A stretch of 64,000 nt of DNA from positions 19,479-83,478 of the forward strand of contig JBLJBH010000035.1 in assembly GCA_047637875.1 (NCBI GenBank), written 5' to 3'. The notes under the pieces were generated by a model, which had not been told where the DNA came from, ran no database searches, and was given only the letters and a program-made list of their open reading frames with translations. The translations under genes were made by a program, and so were the position numbers. The stretch comes from UBA7396 sp047637875 (GTDB lineage Bacteria > Patescibacteriota > Gracilibacteria > BD1-5 > UBA6164). Below, piece after piece: positions 10,739-22,486 of the stretch (positions are counted from its first letter, which is position 1; every line of letters begins with the position of its first letter).

Positions 10739-13162
10739 TTAATTTTTGTTATTTTTAGCTTTTTCTTCTTTTGCTTTTTGTTTCAATTTTTCTTTAATTT
10801 TTTCTTGTTTTTCCTCTTGTTCCTCTAATTCTTTTATTGATTTATATATCTTTTGTTCTACAACTTCTTTTGAAGTAGAGTATTTTTCTCTTGAAACTTG
10901 AAGTATTTTTTTATATCTTGTTTCAAAAATTTCTTGCTCAATTGGATAAGGAGGAAGAGTATCTGCTGAAAAAACTTTTGAAGGCATTCACTCAATTAAT
11001 TGTTTTGTATAAATACAATATTTTTTTAAATTTGTTAAATCATCACTATTTACATCATTTCAAAATATTTCTTTCATAATTGTAGAATCATGGTATCAAA
11101 CTTGAAATGAAACCAAACTTCAAACATTTCAAAATACAGCTCATTTTACACTTTCTGTCATTTGATCAATATATTGATTTGCCATAACAAGATTTAATTT
11201 ATATTTTCTAGCTTCAGATAAAATAGTTGCAAAACTATCTGTTGCAAAGTTTTGAAATTCATCAACATATAAATAAAAATCTTTTCTTTCTTTTTCAGCT
11301 ATATCTGCTCTACTCATCGCATCCATTTGAAACTTTGTAACCATCATCGCTCATAAAAGTGCTGAAGCATCTTCTCATATTTTTCATTTTGAAAGATTTA
11401 TTATGATGATTTTTTGGTTATCCATAGCCCATCTTATATTGAAACTATTTTTTGGTTGACCTAAGATATTTCTAAGTATTGAACTTGATAAAAATTGCCC
11501 AACTTTATTTAAAATAGGTCCTGCCGTTTCTACTTTTTGATTCGGAGCCATACGAGCATACTCATTTACCCAAAATCATTTAACTACTGGATCTGTTATC
11601 TTTGAAACAACTTTATTTCTATAAATTTCACTTGTTAACATAAGTGGAATAGAAATCAAAGTAGTATTTGGATATTCAAGTAGTGCTAAAATAGTATTTC
11701 TTAAAGTATGTTCAAGTCTTGGCCCCCAACTATCACCAAATATTTTTTTAAATATTCACACAAGTCCTGAAGCAATAAGTGGTCTATGTTCTTTTGATAC
11801 TCAATCAAGCATATTAAATGCAATAGGCCAATCTTTATCTGATGGATCAAAAATAATTGTACTATTTGTTCTTGATTTTGGAATATTTCAAATAATAGCC
11901 TCAGCTAAATCTCAGTGTGGATCAATAACTGCAACTCCTCTTCCCTTTTTTATATCATCAATAATCATATTTTCAAGTAATGTAGATTTTCACATTCAAG
12001 TTTTTCAGATAATATACATATGACGTCTTCTATCATTTGATCATATACCAAAATTTATTTTTTCTCACCTAAAATTTGTTCTTCAAATAGGTGTTAAATC
12101 ACTATCTTTTTCTAAATCTCAAGTAATTAATGGTAAATTTGTTGGTGGTTCAAAGTTACGAGATAAAACCCAATTTATATTTGGAGTTTTTACATATGTT
12201 GTTGGAAGATGTACAAGTCAAGATAATTCTTTTGTGGAAAAAATTATTTCATCTGTATTAGTTCTTGATTTTAAATTTGAAATATCTTTTAATTCTCTTG
12301 AAATAGATGATAAAACAAATCAATTTTGACCTGGAAAAGAAAAAACTCATAAAGTTGAAGATATTTCTTTTAGGTTTAGTTTATTTTGAATTAAATCTTC
12401 ACTTCAAATTCAAATATTTAAAGAAACTCAATATCAATAATGTGATATTTTATTTTTTATATCATCTGGTAAAATATTTTCTTGTTCAACAGAATGTTCC
12501 TCAACTCATTTTTGAAGTAAAAAAGCAAAAAAAGCTGATAACATATAAAAAGGAAAAGTAAAAATTTTTAAAAAAGAAAAATTATGATTTATTAATATAT
12601 TTTTTAGAAAATCAGGTAATTTTGATTGTAAAATTTTATATATTTTCTCAACATTTTCTTTCCAATATTCATCTGGAATTGGAGAAAAATTTATTTGAAA
12701 TAAATTTATTGAATTATCTCAAGTTTTTGATAATGCTCAAGTTATAGAAGAAAATGGATCTATAGAATCTCAAGTTTCTTTTTCTTGAAGTTCTGAAAAA
12801 GTTTTTATAGGATATAGATAATGTTTTTCTAAAGCCAATTTTCAAACTAACAATTTATCATTTGGAATATTTTTCAAATAATCATCAATTTCAATTATTT
12901 CTATATTTGAATAATGTGCATAAATTTGATTTTTTAAGAAATTAACATAATCAGTTTCACATACGACAAAAAATCTGATTTTATTTCAGATTTTTGCTAT
13001 TTCAAATGAAAATTCTGGTCTTATATAAACAGATTTTCAAAAGATACCTTTTTTGCTTTTTTCAAGTATTTTATGAAGAATAATTAAAATATGTTCAAAA
13101 GCTCAAGGTCATTTTTCATTTTGCTTATCAACAAAAATTTCAAGTACTGTTTTATTTCACAT
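10739..13162 (-). CDS. VirD4/HerA-like DNA-translocating ATPase
   Basis: An 807-residue protein of the FtsK/HerA/VirD4 group (type IV secretion coupling proteins). The N-terminal 370 residues include one hydrophobic segment near residue 200. The motor follows: Walker A GKTGMGKST at about 386-394, a second strand with AVIDPHGDLAE, and Walker B YLYVDEFQNFA with D634-E635, then ANQYIDQM. A charged coiled coil closes the C terminus. Many CPR genomes carry such ATPases with VirB4/VirB6 for DNA uptake or conjugation; only VirB6 is also found here, 24 kb away. An in-frame TAA upstream fixes the start. Confidence 0.75.
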
Positions 13163-13283
13163 CGTAATATTTGGTTATGCTTTTCTAGGTTTTTGGCTTT
13201 AACTCTTGAAATGCAAAGATAAGATTTTTTATAACTACAATTATTTTTTTAAAATAAAGTGCATAAAAAATTCTAGTAATATT

Positions 13284-13313
13284 ATTATACTATATATTTT
13301 TTAAAAAATACAA
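13284..13313 (-). promoter_or_regulatory. putative promoter of the VirD4-like operon
   Basis: On the minus strand TTGTAT and TATAAT are 18 bases apart, about 120 bases before the start codon. The leader between them and the gene is A/T-rich with no other gene. Confidence 0.4.
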
Positions 13314-13348
13314 ATTTTTTAATTGACAAAAGTTGTATTTTAATTTAA

Positions 13349-14971
13349 TTACTTTTTACTTTCAAATAAATTGGCTTTTATATATTGAAAAGTACCATCA
13401 ATTACTTCTTTAGTTGAAATAGTTCAAAGTATTTCTATTTGATTGGTAAGTTTTACAGTATCTTGTTTTACTTTATCAAAATTTGAAAACCAAAAATAAG
13501 TAGATATACATAAAAATACTATCGCAAAAAATTTAATTCAAATATTCCATTTTTGTCTATAAAAAACATTTGGAGAAACAACTTCAAAATATTTTATACT
13601 AGAAAGTGTTAAAATTCATAAAAATACTCAAATTGGAAAATATAAATATGAAAGTAATAATAATATAAAAATTGATAAAATTATAGAAAATCAAACTTGT
13701 ATTTTTTCTAAAGTTCTTGATTTATTTTCATAATTTAAAAATACTTCTAATTGATTAAAAAACATATATATTTTTTTGTATTCACTATAATTATTTGAAA
13801 AAATAAATAATAGTAAATATTTCATTTTGTATAAATCTTTTTTTCTTAAAGAGAGTTTTTCACTAATTGTATAATAAACTATTGGTAATAGAAAAAAACT
13901 AAATAAATTATTATTTAATTCTAAAATAATTTCTTTTAAATCATTAATTTGTTTATATTCTTCTTGAATATATTGAGCTTCTGGACTAATAGCTTCAACT
14001 ATTTTAAATTCTCATGCTAACATAGAATAAGTATCTTTATTTAAAAAATTCTTACTTGATTCACTATAAAAAATATTTTTTACTTCTGGATAATATAAAT
14101 CTATCATTTTTCTTTTAATATATTTCCAAAAAATAGCTCTATCTACTTGATTTAATACTGATAATATTTCATTTATTTGAATATAAAAAGTAGATCTTAT
14201 GCTAATATATTTTTCTATCAAATCATCAACACAAAGCTTTATATCTGAAAAATATTCTCAAGAGATAGTGTTTTTTATTTCATTAAATGAATCATCTGAA
14301 GTATAGCTTGAAAATATCTTTAAAATAACTTTTGAAACATCATTGAAGTCTAAATTTGTTTTATCAATTTTTAAAATAAAATTATCTAAAAACATTGATT
14401 TTTTTGTTTCATCAAGTTGTAAATAAATTTTTTCTATGAAATGTTCTATAAAATCTTCTCTTAAATTTATATCAAAATTCATTTTATCTATTTGAAATAA
14501 TTCAAAAATTTCTTTTATATCAATAAATGATATTTTTGAATTATATTTTATTAAAAATTTCCTTATATCATTTTCAGGAGTTTTTTTATACATTTTTAAA
14601 AGAGCTTTTGCAAGATATTGTTTATCTTTATTAAAAATTTTTACAAAAAATAAATAATTTAGTACATCAAAATTTTTAATATCTCTTAGATAAGTTTCAC
14701 AAACTTCTATCCAAACTTTATGATAATTTGTTTGTCTATAAACAGTCATAACGAAAGTCTTTTCATCAGTTGAATCTATTTTAAATCATTCTTTAATTTT
14801 TAATGCTAAACAAGATAATATTTCAGAAAATTTTTCTTTTATATTTTGAGAATTTAGATAAATATGAAGAGGATTTGGTGATTTAAAAAGTTTTAAAAGA
14901 TCGTCTTTAACTTCATTAAAATCCAAATTACATCAGATATTTTTATTTCTAAAAAGATTTGTATTTGACAT
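13349..14971 (-). CDS. hypothetical protein with C-terminal membrane hairpins
   Basis: A 540-residue protein. The first 370 residues are helical and charged, likely cytosolic; residues about 430-500 contain three hydrophobic segments including FSIILSIFILLLLSYLYF. No catalytic motif is recognised. It lies upstream of the VirD4-like gene on the same strand, separated by 186 bases and a putative promoter, so a link with DNA transport is only suggested by position. The standard code splits it into at least four fragments. Confidence 0.5.
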
Positions 14972-15086
14972 ATTTTTATATTTATTTTTGTAAATTGTTA
15001 TAATTATAACATAAAAAGATATCAAAAGCAAAATATAAATTTGACTAAAAAATAAATTGTTTTCTAAATAATATTTTTATAATTTA

Positions 15087-15114
15087 TTTGTAGTTTTTTA
15101 TTTTTTTATATAAT
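15087..15114 (+). promoter_or_regulatory. putative promoter of clpP
   Basis: TTTGTA (15087-15092) and TATAAT (15109-15114) are 16 bases apart, 33 bases before the start. A second possible -35, TTGACT at 15041, lies further upstream. Confidence 0.45.
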
Positions 15115-15147
15115 TGAACTATATTTTAATTTTTAAAATAACTTTTT

Positions 15148-15795
15148 ATGACATGAGTAGTTTCAAAAAAGAAATGAACTTGAGTATTATCTCAAAAGAA
15201 AAAAGTGATTACTAATACTTTAATCCCAACTGTAATTGATAAAGTTCCTGGTTGAGAAAGAGCTTATGATATTTATTCAAGACTTTTAGAGGATAGAATT
15301 ATATTTTTATGAGAAGCAATTGATGCTCATGTAGCAAACACAGTTGTAGCACAATTATTATTTCTAGAAAAACAAGATCCAAAAGCACCAATTACGATTT
15401 ATGTAAATTCTCCTGGATGACATGTAACAGCTGGACTTGCAATATATGATGTGATGCAATACGTACAATGTGATATAATAACTGTTTGTATATGACTTGC
15501 TGCTTCTATGGGAAGTATTATACTTGCTTGAGGAACAAAAGGAAAAAGATACTCTCTACCAAACTCTGAAATAATGATTCACCAACCTCTTGGTTGAGCT
15601 GAATGACAAGCAAAAGATATAAAAATTGCAGCTGAAAATATTATTGAAACTTGAAATTTACTTTATTCAATTTTAGCTAAACATACTGGGAAAGATATTA
15701 AACAAGTTGAAGCTGATTGTGATAGAGATAATTATATGAGACCTGAAGATGCTTTAAAATATGGAATTATTGATAAAATAATTAAAAATAAATAA
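15148..15795 (+). CDS. clpP: ATP-dependent Clp protease proteolytic subunit
   Basis: A 215-residue serine protease that forms the barrel of the Clp protease and degrades proteins fed to it by ClpX/ClpC. The catalytic triad is complete and correctly spaced: S120 in AASMGS, H145 in MIHQP, D194 in DRDNYM, giving the 25- and 49-residue gaps of E. coli ClpP. The N-terminal 27 residues are Lys/Gly-rich and longer than usual, perhaps a propeptide. It is a single-gene transcript with its own promoter and terminator. Triad-flanking glycines are TGA. Confidence 0.95.
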
Positions 15796-15822
15796 AAAAA
15801 TCGTGAAATTCACGATTTTTTT
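15794..15822. terminator. bidirectional terminator clpP / polytopic gene
   Basis: A 14-bp stem (seven A then TCGTGAA paired with TTCACGA then seven T) around one base. It starts inside the clpP stop codon and reaches the stop codon of the convergent membrane gene (15821-15823). Confidence 0.88.
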
Positions 15823-18800
15823 ATTTTATTCTAAATAATACCATCCATCAATGTCATACATAATTTTGAAAAAATTGCACTAATTCATCTTGTGATTTTA
15901 TTTCATTTTGTTTTAGATAGTTATATATTGGTAATAAATAAGAATAATTATTTTCATCAATTTTTCCTTCTTCATTTACATACTCAATTATTTCTTTATA
16001 ACAATCTAATTGTTTTTCTCATCTATTAACTATTTTTCAATCTTCGGTATAACTTTCATAATTCACTCAAGCAAATCTTTTAAAAGTATTTAAATCATCT
16101 GTAGTTTTCTCAGATTTATTGTAATTTTCTAATCATATTTTTAAACAAATACTATCAGAATGAACCAATTCTAATTTTTCAGAAGTAAAAGTTTTTAATA
16201 AATTCTCATATCTTCTAGTTAAATTTTTTGAAGGATCTTTATCAATTGTTGCAGCATTTAAATCAACCAAAAAGTAATTAACTCATATTTTTTTCATTCT
16301 ATCAACTCAAATATCTATAGAACTTTCATCATAAAAATATTTATCAAAGCTAAATATCAAACTATCTTCTAAAAGTCTTGAATTGTTACTTGCTATAAAA
16401 TATTTTAAAAATGTTCATATTCTATAAATTCATAAATCATTTTTTAAATCTTTTTCTGGATATAAAACTTTTTTATAAATTTTACTTCTAATTTGTGAAG
16501 CTTCTTTTTTAACTTTATTTATATCAAGATTTCCATCTTGATTTTCAATTCTACCTATTTCTTTTAAAGCTTCATTTAAAGCAATTAATTTTGTAATATT
16601 ATTTTGATCTAGAATACTTTTTAATTTTTCATTTTTTGTAGAAGAAATAATATTTTTAACTATTTCAGTTTCTTTTTCATTTTTAATATTTAGTTCAACT
16701 AAAACATTAAAATAATCAGGATGTGCATCAAAAATTGCCGTATAATTATCTTGTAATCAAGCTTTATAATTATTATATCAACTAGTTTTTAAATTGTTAA
16801 ATCAATGTGGAAAAGATGATTGAAAAAAGTAAATACTTACAATAACTAAAACTACAATACTTCCAAAAAATTTAAAAAATAATTCTTTATCTTCTGATTC
16901 TTTATTATATCATGATAGATAAAAGATTCATATAGCAAAAGCAAAAAGTAAAACATAATACATTGAAATTCAATACCAAACAACTCAAAATGCTGAGATA
17001 GTCCATAAAAATATATAAAATACTCCAAATATTAAGTTCATTTTAAATAACACAGAATGTTTATCTTTATTTAAACTATATATCAAATATAAAAATGGAA
17101 TTAAGAAAAATATTCAAATAACTATATATCAAAATGGTAAATTAAAATTTGAAAATATATTTGTAAAATAATTATTTACACTTGGAATAAAAAATAAACT
17201 AAAAGTAAATAATAGATAAGCAAATGTTCAAATAGCAAATCAAACTGATTTATAAGATAAAAATAAAATTAATGGAGCTAATGCTAAAAATATATAAGTT
17301 ATGTCAGTAAATTCTCATTTTTGATTTACTTGCATAGTTAAATTATATGGGAGTTTTAGATAATTATTAACTCATTTTTCATATCAGAAATACCTTCAAA
17401 AATCTTCATTTGCAGTAGTTCATGATTCTGTTATTGATGTATTTTTTGCTTTATTTTCAATTTCTTTTAATTCTTCAGAAGTATAAATTTTTGTATAATC
17501 TATTTTAAAGTTATCAGTTTTTCAAGAAATAATTGAAGAAACACTTATTTTTTGAGTATCATAAATATTTTTAACTCACCAAGGTAAAATTCAAGAAACA
17601 ACTCAAACCAAAAATACTCATAAAATAACTAAGAAATTTTTAAAAGATTTTAGAGAATATTTATTTATACTGTATAAAAATAAACTTATTCAAAGTAAAA
17701 TTCATCATATAAACACATTATTTATCAAATCTTTATCATCTTTTGGATAAACAACATTCATCATTGACCAAAGTCATCATTTTGTAAAAATTGCTATATA
17801 AATTGATAAATAAGAAAAAAATCAAGCAATTCAAAGTTTTGAATAAAAAATTATTCAAATAATTCAAGATATTAAAAGTAGTGATATAACTTTAATAGAA
17901 AAAGCTAATCAAGCTAATATTCAAATAATAAATAAATAAATTAAATAAGTTTTATTTGAAAAAATATCTTCTCAGATATGTATATATTTTGTAAAATATG
18001 AAATAAATCAGTTTTTTGTTTCTTTTTTATAGGTTACTTCTAAAGTTTCATTTTCACTATCTTTACTAGTAGTTATAGAAACTCATCAAATATTTTTTTC
18101 ATTTTTATATCATAAATATTTTAAAAATATATAATAAGTCATATATAAAGCTATTCCAGAAAAAAAGAAAAGTGCAGGGTCTAATTTCATATCTTTAGCT
18201 TGTTGAAAAACAATCATTGGCATTGCTAAAAATATCACTCAAGCTAAAAGTGGAATATTTATAAAAGTATTTTTTTCTGATTTTAATAAATCTTTAAAAG
18301 TTAAAACTATTAATAATAAAGATAAAACTCATCAAACATTATTAAGAAAAAATGCCTGAGTTCCAGAAGATAACATATATCAAATTCCAGTGAAAACTTG
18401 CCAAGTATAAATTGATCCTAAATTCAAAATATCTCCAGAAGCTGACATTAGATTTGGAAAATTCATATAAACTCATAAATCATCCCAACCTATTGGTAGA
18501 GGTCTAACAATACTTATAAAATTTATACTTATTAAAAAAGATGCTACTATAAACAAAAATTCACTTGATAATAAATACAAATTTATTTTTGAAAATATAG
18601 ATGATTTTGGGTCAGAAAAACTATGATCTGGGACTTTTATTTCATATTTTAAAACTCACACACAAACTCAAACAAATTCTTTATAAGAAAGTCATATCAT
18701 TGAAATTAATATACCAAAAACAGCATATAAATTATAAAGTCCAAAAAAACCAAAAATAGTTAACAAAGTTATAAAAACAAAAAATCAAACTCAAATAGAG

Positions 18801-19222
18801 CTTAAAAATTTAAAAGTATCAGTTTCTTCAGAAAATCATTTTATTTTTCAAAGTAAATATTTTCAAAAAGAAATAAAAGAAAAAACAAAAAGTATTGGAA
18901 AAAATAAATATCCTATAATACTAAAAAATAAAGTAAATCAAAAATTTCAACTACTTCAATTTAGTGTAAAAAATAAAACAGAAAGCAAAAGTAATTGTAT
19001 TAAAAAGAAAAAAAACAATTTTATAGGAGTAAAAATTAATTCTTTTTTATTTAATATGTAATTGTATCATTTATAAAAAAAGTATACTAACATCATAATT
19101 ATGATGTATCAAGTATATCATTGGAAAGATTCTATATGAAAACTAAATTTATAATAATATGTAAAAATTACTATAAAAGAAAACAAAACTAAAAACAAAA
19201 GTTTAAATAAATATGATAACAT
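15821..19222 (-). CDS. giant polytopic membrane protein, possible GT-C type
   Basis: An 1,133-residue protein with roughly twenty hydrophobic segments in the first 800 residues and a soluble, charged C-terminal domain of about 300 residues. A non-cytoplasmic loop contains an acidic pair in PIGWDDLGVYMNFPNLMS, reminiscent of the Asp-bearing first loop of GT-C glycosyltransferases (PMT, ArnT, oligosaccharyltransferase), but the resemblance is weak. Its position beside the polysaccharide locus fits a sugar-transfer or polymerising role. Reading UGA as Gly gives one frame with no break from ATG to TAA. It starts at the ATG after a stop-free leader and diverges from the flippase gene. Confidence 0.6.
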
Positions 19223-19349
19223 AAATCAATTTTTTAAGATTTAAAACAATTTCATTTTATAATAAAAAATTATTTGTAAAGAAAAAAGTTGAAAAATAAT
19301 AAATAAACATAATATAAATTAAATAAAAAATTAATAATCCCCTATTTTT

Positions 19350-20867
19350 ATGATTGAACAACATAATTCTTTAGCTGAAAAATTTTTAAAAAAATGAATT
19401 TGGTTATACATTTTTTCTTTTATTATAGCTCCAATTTGATATATTATAAAAATAATTATTTCTGGAGATTTAAGTGTAAGTGAAATATGAATTATTTATT
19501 GAGTAATGAGTTTAATGGTTTTACTTTCAGCTTTTAATGATTTTTGAATGAATGAAAGTTTAAAAAAATTTGTTCCAGAATTTATCACAAAAAAACAATA
19601 TGATAAAGTTATTTCTATATTGTTTTATTCAATTATTATTCAATTTATAAGCTGAATAATAATTTTTTTATTTTTTTATTTTTGAGCTGAATTTTTATCA
19701 GTTAATTATTTTAAAGATCCTTTAAGTGAGAAAGTTGTAAAAATATTTGCTTTTTTCTTTTTATGATACAATTTTTTCCAAGTTATAAATACTTTTTTTC
19801 TAGCTGTGCAAGATACTTTTATGCAAAAAATAACAGAATTTTTTAGAATGTTATTTGTACTTTTTTTCACTATTTATTTATTTTTAACAAGTGCTTGAGA
19901 TATTTTTACTTATTCTATGAGTTGGATTTGAGGACTTTATATATGAATAATTGCTTCAATAATCATTTTTTACAAAAAATATTATATAAAATACCTAAAA
20001 AATTCTCACATACTTTTAGACAAAGATTTATTTAAAACTATATTTAAATATGCTGTAATGGTTTTTTTATGAGCACAAGCTTCAACTATACTTAGTCAAA
20101 TAGATATGCAAATGATTATTTATATGCTTTGAAATACTGATGCTTGATACTATACAAATTATTTAAGTATTATATGAATACCTTTTATGATAATTGGTCC
20201 GATTTTTGCTTTTTTACTTCCAGTTTTTTCTGAAATGATTGCAAAAGAGCAACAGGAAAAAATAAAACTTATAAAAAGTATTTTTACAAAAAACTTTTTA
20301 TCTTTTTCAATTTGTTTTTCTATATTATTTTTAGTTTTTGCAACTGTTATTGCTACTATTTTATTTTGAGATAAATTTTTAAATTCTTGAATTATTTTAC
20401 AATACTCAGTTTTATTTTTGAGTTTTAACTTTTTATTACAAATCAATTTCAATATACTAGCAGCAAATGGGAAAGTAAAAGAAAGACTAAATATCATTTT
20501 GATAGCTATAGTTTTTAATACTATTACAAATATTTTTTTCATAAAAACCATTTGAGTAGCTTGAGCCGCAATTGCTACATGACTTTGATGGTTACTTATT
20601 TATGTTTTATCAGAAATAAAACTAAAAGAGTTTTATACACCTTTTGATTATAAATATTTATTAAAAAATATTTTAGTTTTTAGTGTAGTTTGAGTCTTGA
20701 TGTATGTATTTTTAAATCCTTTGTTTGATAGTATAAACAATAGAATTTATGAATTTTTCTTACTTGTTTTTATTTCAATTATATATTTTTCTATTTACTT
20801 TTTTGTAAATATTTGAGATTTTAAATATTTTTACAAAGAAATAAAAGCAATTAAAAGTTGAAAATAA
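19350..20867 (+). CDS. Wzx-like polysaccharide flippase
   Basis: A 505-residue integral membrane protein with 12-14 hydrophobic helices and few charges, matching the size and profile of oligosaccharide flippases (Wzx/RfbX, MOP superfamily), which move lipid-linked repeat units across the membrane. The stretch SQIDMQMIIYMLGNTDAGYYTNYLSI matches the family pattern in which an Asp in helix 7 is followed by GxYxxA/N (given here in part: DMQMIIYMLGN, then AGYYTNY). It opens the rightward polysaccharide operon, 48 bases before the UDP-glucose dehydrogenase gene. Confidence 0.78.
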
Positions 20868-20914
20868 ATAGATAATAAATATATTAAAATAAAGAAAATA
20901 ATAATTATAAGCAT

Positions 20915-22330
20915 ATGAAAATAAGTATTTTTGGAACATGATACGTAGGACTTGTTAGTTGAGCTTGTTTTGCTGAACTTTGACACGAAGTGATGTGTGT
21001 AGATATTGATGAAAAAAAGATTGAAAATCTAAAAAATTGAATTATCCCAATTTATGAACCAGAGCTTGAGGAAATTGTTAAAAGAAATTATCATAATGGT
21101 AGATTACATTTTACAACTGATGGAAAAAGCGCAATAAATTTTTGAAGTGTTATTTTTAATTGAGTTTGAACTCCACCAGATAGTGAAAATTGAAACAAAG
21201 CAGATTTAAAATATGTTTATGAAGTAGCAAAAACTATCTGAGAAAATTTAAGCGAATACAAATTACTTGTAAATAAATCAACAGTTCCTGTTTGAACTGG
21301 AAAAAATTGTAGAGATATTATAAAAAAAGAACTTCAAAAAAGATCAAAAGATATAGATTTTGATGTTGCATCAAATCCAGAATTTTTAAGAGAATGAAAC
21401 GCTATTTTTGATTTTTTCAATCCTGATAGAATCATACTTTGAGTTCAAAATGAAAAATCAAAACTTTTACTTGAAGAACTTTATAAACCACTTTCAAACA
21501 AAACTCAAATCATCTGGACAGATATAAAATCAGCTGAAATCATAAAATATGCTTCAAATGCATTTTTAGCTACAAAAATAAGTTTTATAAACGAAATAGC
21601 AAATTTTGCAGAACTTGTTTGAGGAAATATTTCTGATATAAGTAAATGAATGTGAGCTGATGAAAGGATTTGAGATAAGTTTTTAGAGGCTTGAATTTGA
21701 TACTGAGGAAGCTGTTTTCCAAAAGATATAAAAGCTTTTATAGAAACTGGAAAAGATTATGGTTTTGATTTTAAAATCATCTCTCAAACTGAAGAAGTAA
21801 ATACAAAACAAAAAACTATTGTTGTTGATAAACTTTTAAAAATTTTAAAATCCTTCCCTTCTCCATTACATTCCGAAGGACTTCCTTTGAAAAAGGAAGA
21901 AATTAAGGATGATGATTTATTAAAATGAAAAACTATTTCTATTTGGTGACTTGCTTTTAAACCAAATACTGATGATATAAGAGAAGCTTCGAGTTTATAT
22001 GTAATTGAAAGACTTTTATCTTTATGAGTAAAAGAAATTCATGCTTATGACCCAATATGTATAGAAAACATAAAAAAAGTATTTAAAGATGAAAAAAGAC
22101 TTATTTTACACTCAAATTCTTATGATGCTTTAGAAAATAGTGATTGACTTATTATTTTAACAGAATGGAATGAGTTTAAAAATCCAGATATAAAAAAGAT
22201 GAAGAAACTTATGAAACAAAATATCATAATTGACTGAAGAAATATTTGGATAGACAAAGATTTAGAACAAGAATGATTTGAATACAGATGTGTGTGAAAA
22301 ACTATTAAAAAAACTTTAAACTTTGATTAA
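20915..22330 (+). CDS. ugd: UDP-glucose 6-dehydrogenase with repeat-derived insertion
   Basis: A 471-residue enzyme oxidising UDP-glucose to UDP-glucuronate with NAD. The N-terminal Rossmann motif is GTGYVGLVS. The active-site C267 lies in YGGSCFPKD. The C-terminal UDP-binding domain begins with ISIWGLAFKPNTDDIREA. Between the central helix and that domain, residues about 313-335 form an extra loop whose DNA resembles the genome's own palindromic repeats (see the repeat at 21851). The frame is intact and the catalytic residues are present, so it is probably active. It supplies precursors for surface glycans. Confidence 0.92.
21851..21905 (+). repeat. degraded palindromic repeat inside ugd
   Basis: The segment has the GC-richer look of the intergenic repeats. 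GGACTTCCTTTGAAAAAGG aligns with GGTACTCCCTTTGGGAAAGG at 22374-22393, preceded by a CCTTCCCTTCTCC-like arm. It is in frame and encodes about 20 residues absent from ordinary UDP-glucose dehydrogenases. Confidence 0.65.
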
Positions 22331-22331
22331 A

Positions 22332-22352
22332 AATCCCTCCAACCTCCATTTA
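22332..22352. repeat. partial copy of the AATCCCTCC repeat
   Basis: AATCCCTCCAACCTCCATTT directly follows the ugd stop and matches one end of the repeat family, in reverse orientation to the 63.2-kb copy. It looks like a fragment left beside the full element at 22357. Confidence 0.6.
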
Positions 22353-22356
22353 AAAT

Positions 22357-22461
22357 AATCCCTCCCCCTTACGGGTACTCCCTTTGGGAAAGGGAGATGA
22401 AAATGGAAAATTATTAAATCTCCCTTTTTAGAAAGGCGAAGTGGCTGAAAGCCGAGGGATT
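22357..22461. repeat. palindromic mobile-type repeat element
   Basis: A 105-bp element bounded by AATCCCTCC and GAGGGATT, far richer in G/C than its surroundings. Inside are two nested palindromes: CTCCCTTTGGGAAAGGGAG, and CTCCCTTTTTAGAAAGG with GCGAAG after it. It fills the gap between ugd and the following glycosyltransferase. Blocks of it recur, rearranged, at 63161-63320 and in worn form inside ugd and galE. It encodes no protein. Confidence 0.8.
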
Positions 22462-22486
22462 ATTTTACTTATTAACTCTAACCTTT

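Noticed and set aside
15000..15147. A replication origin in the AT-rich gap before clpP
   Set aside because: No DnaA-box cluster, dnaA or dnaN gene nearby; AT content is no higher than in other gaps of the window.
20159..20551. A 130-codon open frame on the minus strand
   Set aside because: It lies opposite the flippase gene, which has far better composition (membrane helices, UGA-Gly) over its full length; a shadow frame caused by AT-rich sequence.
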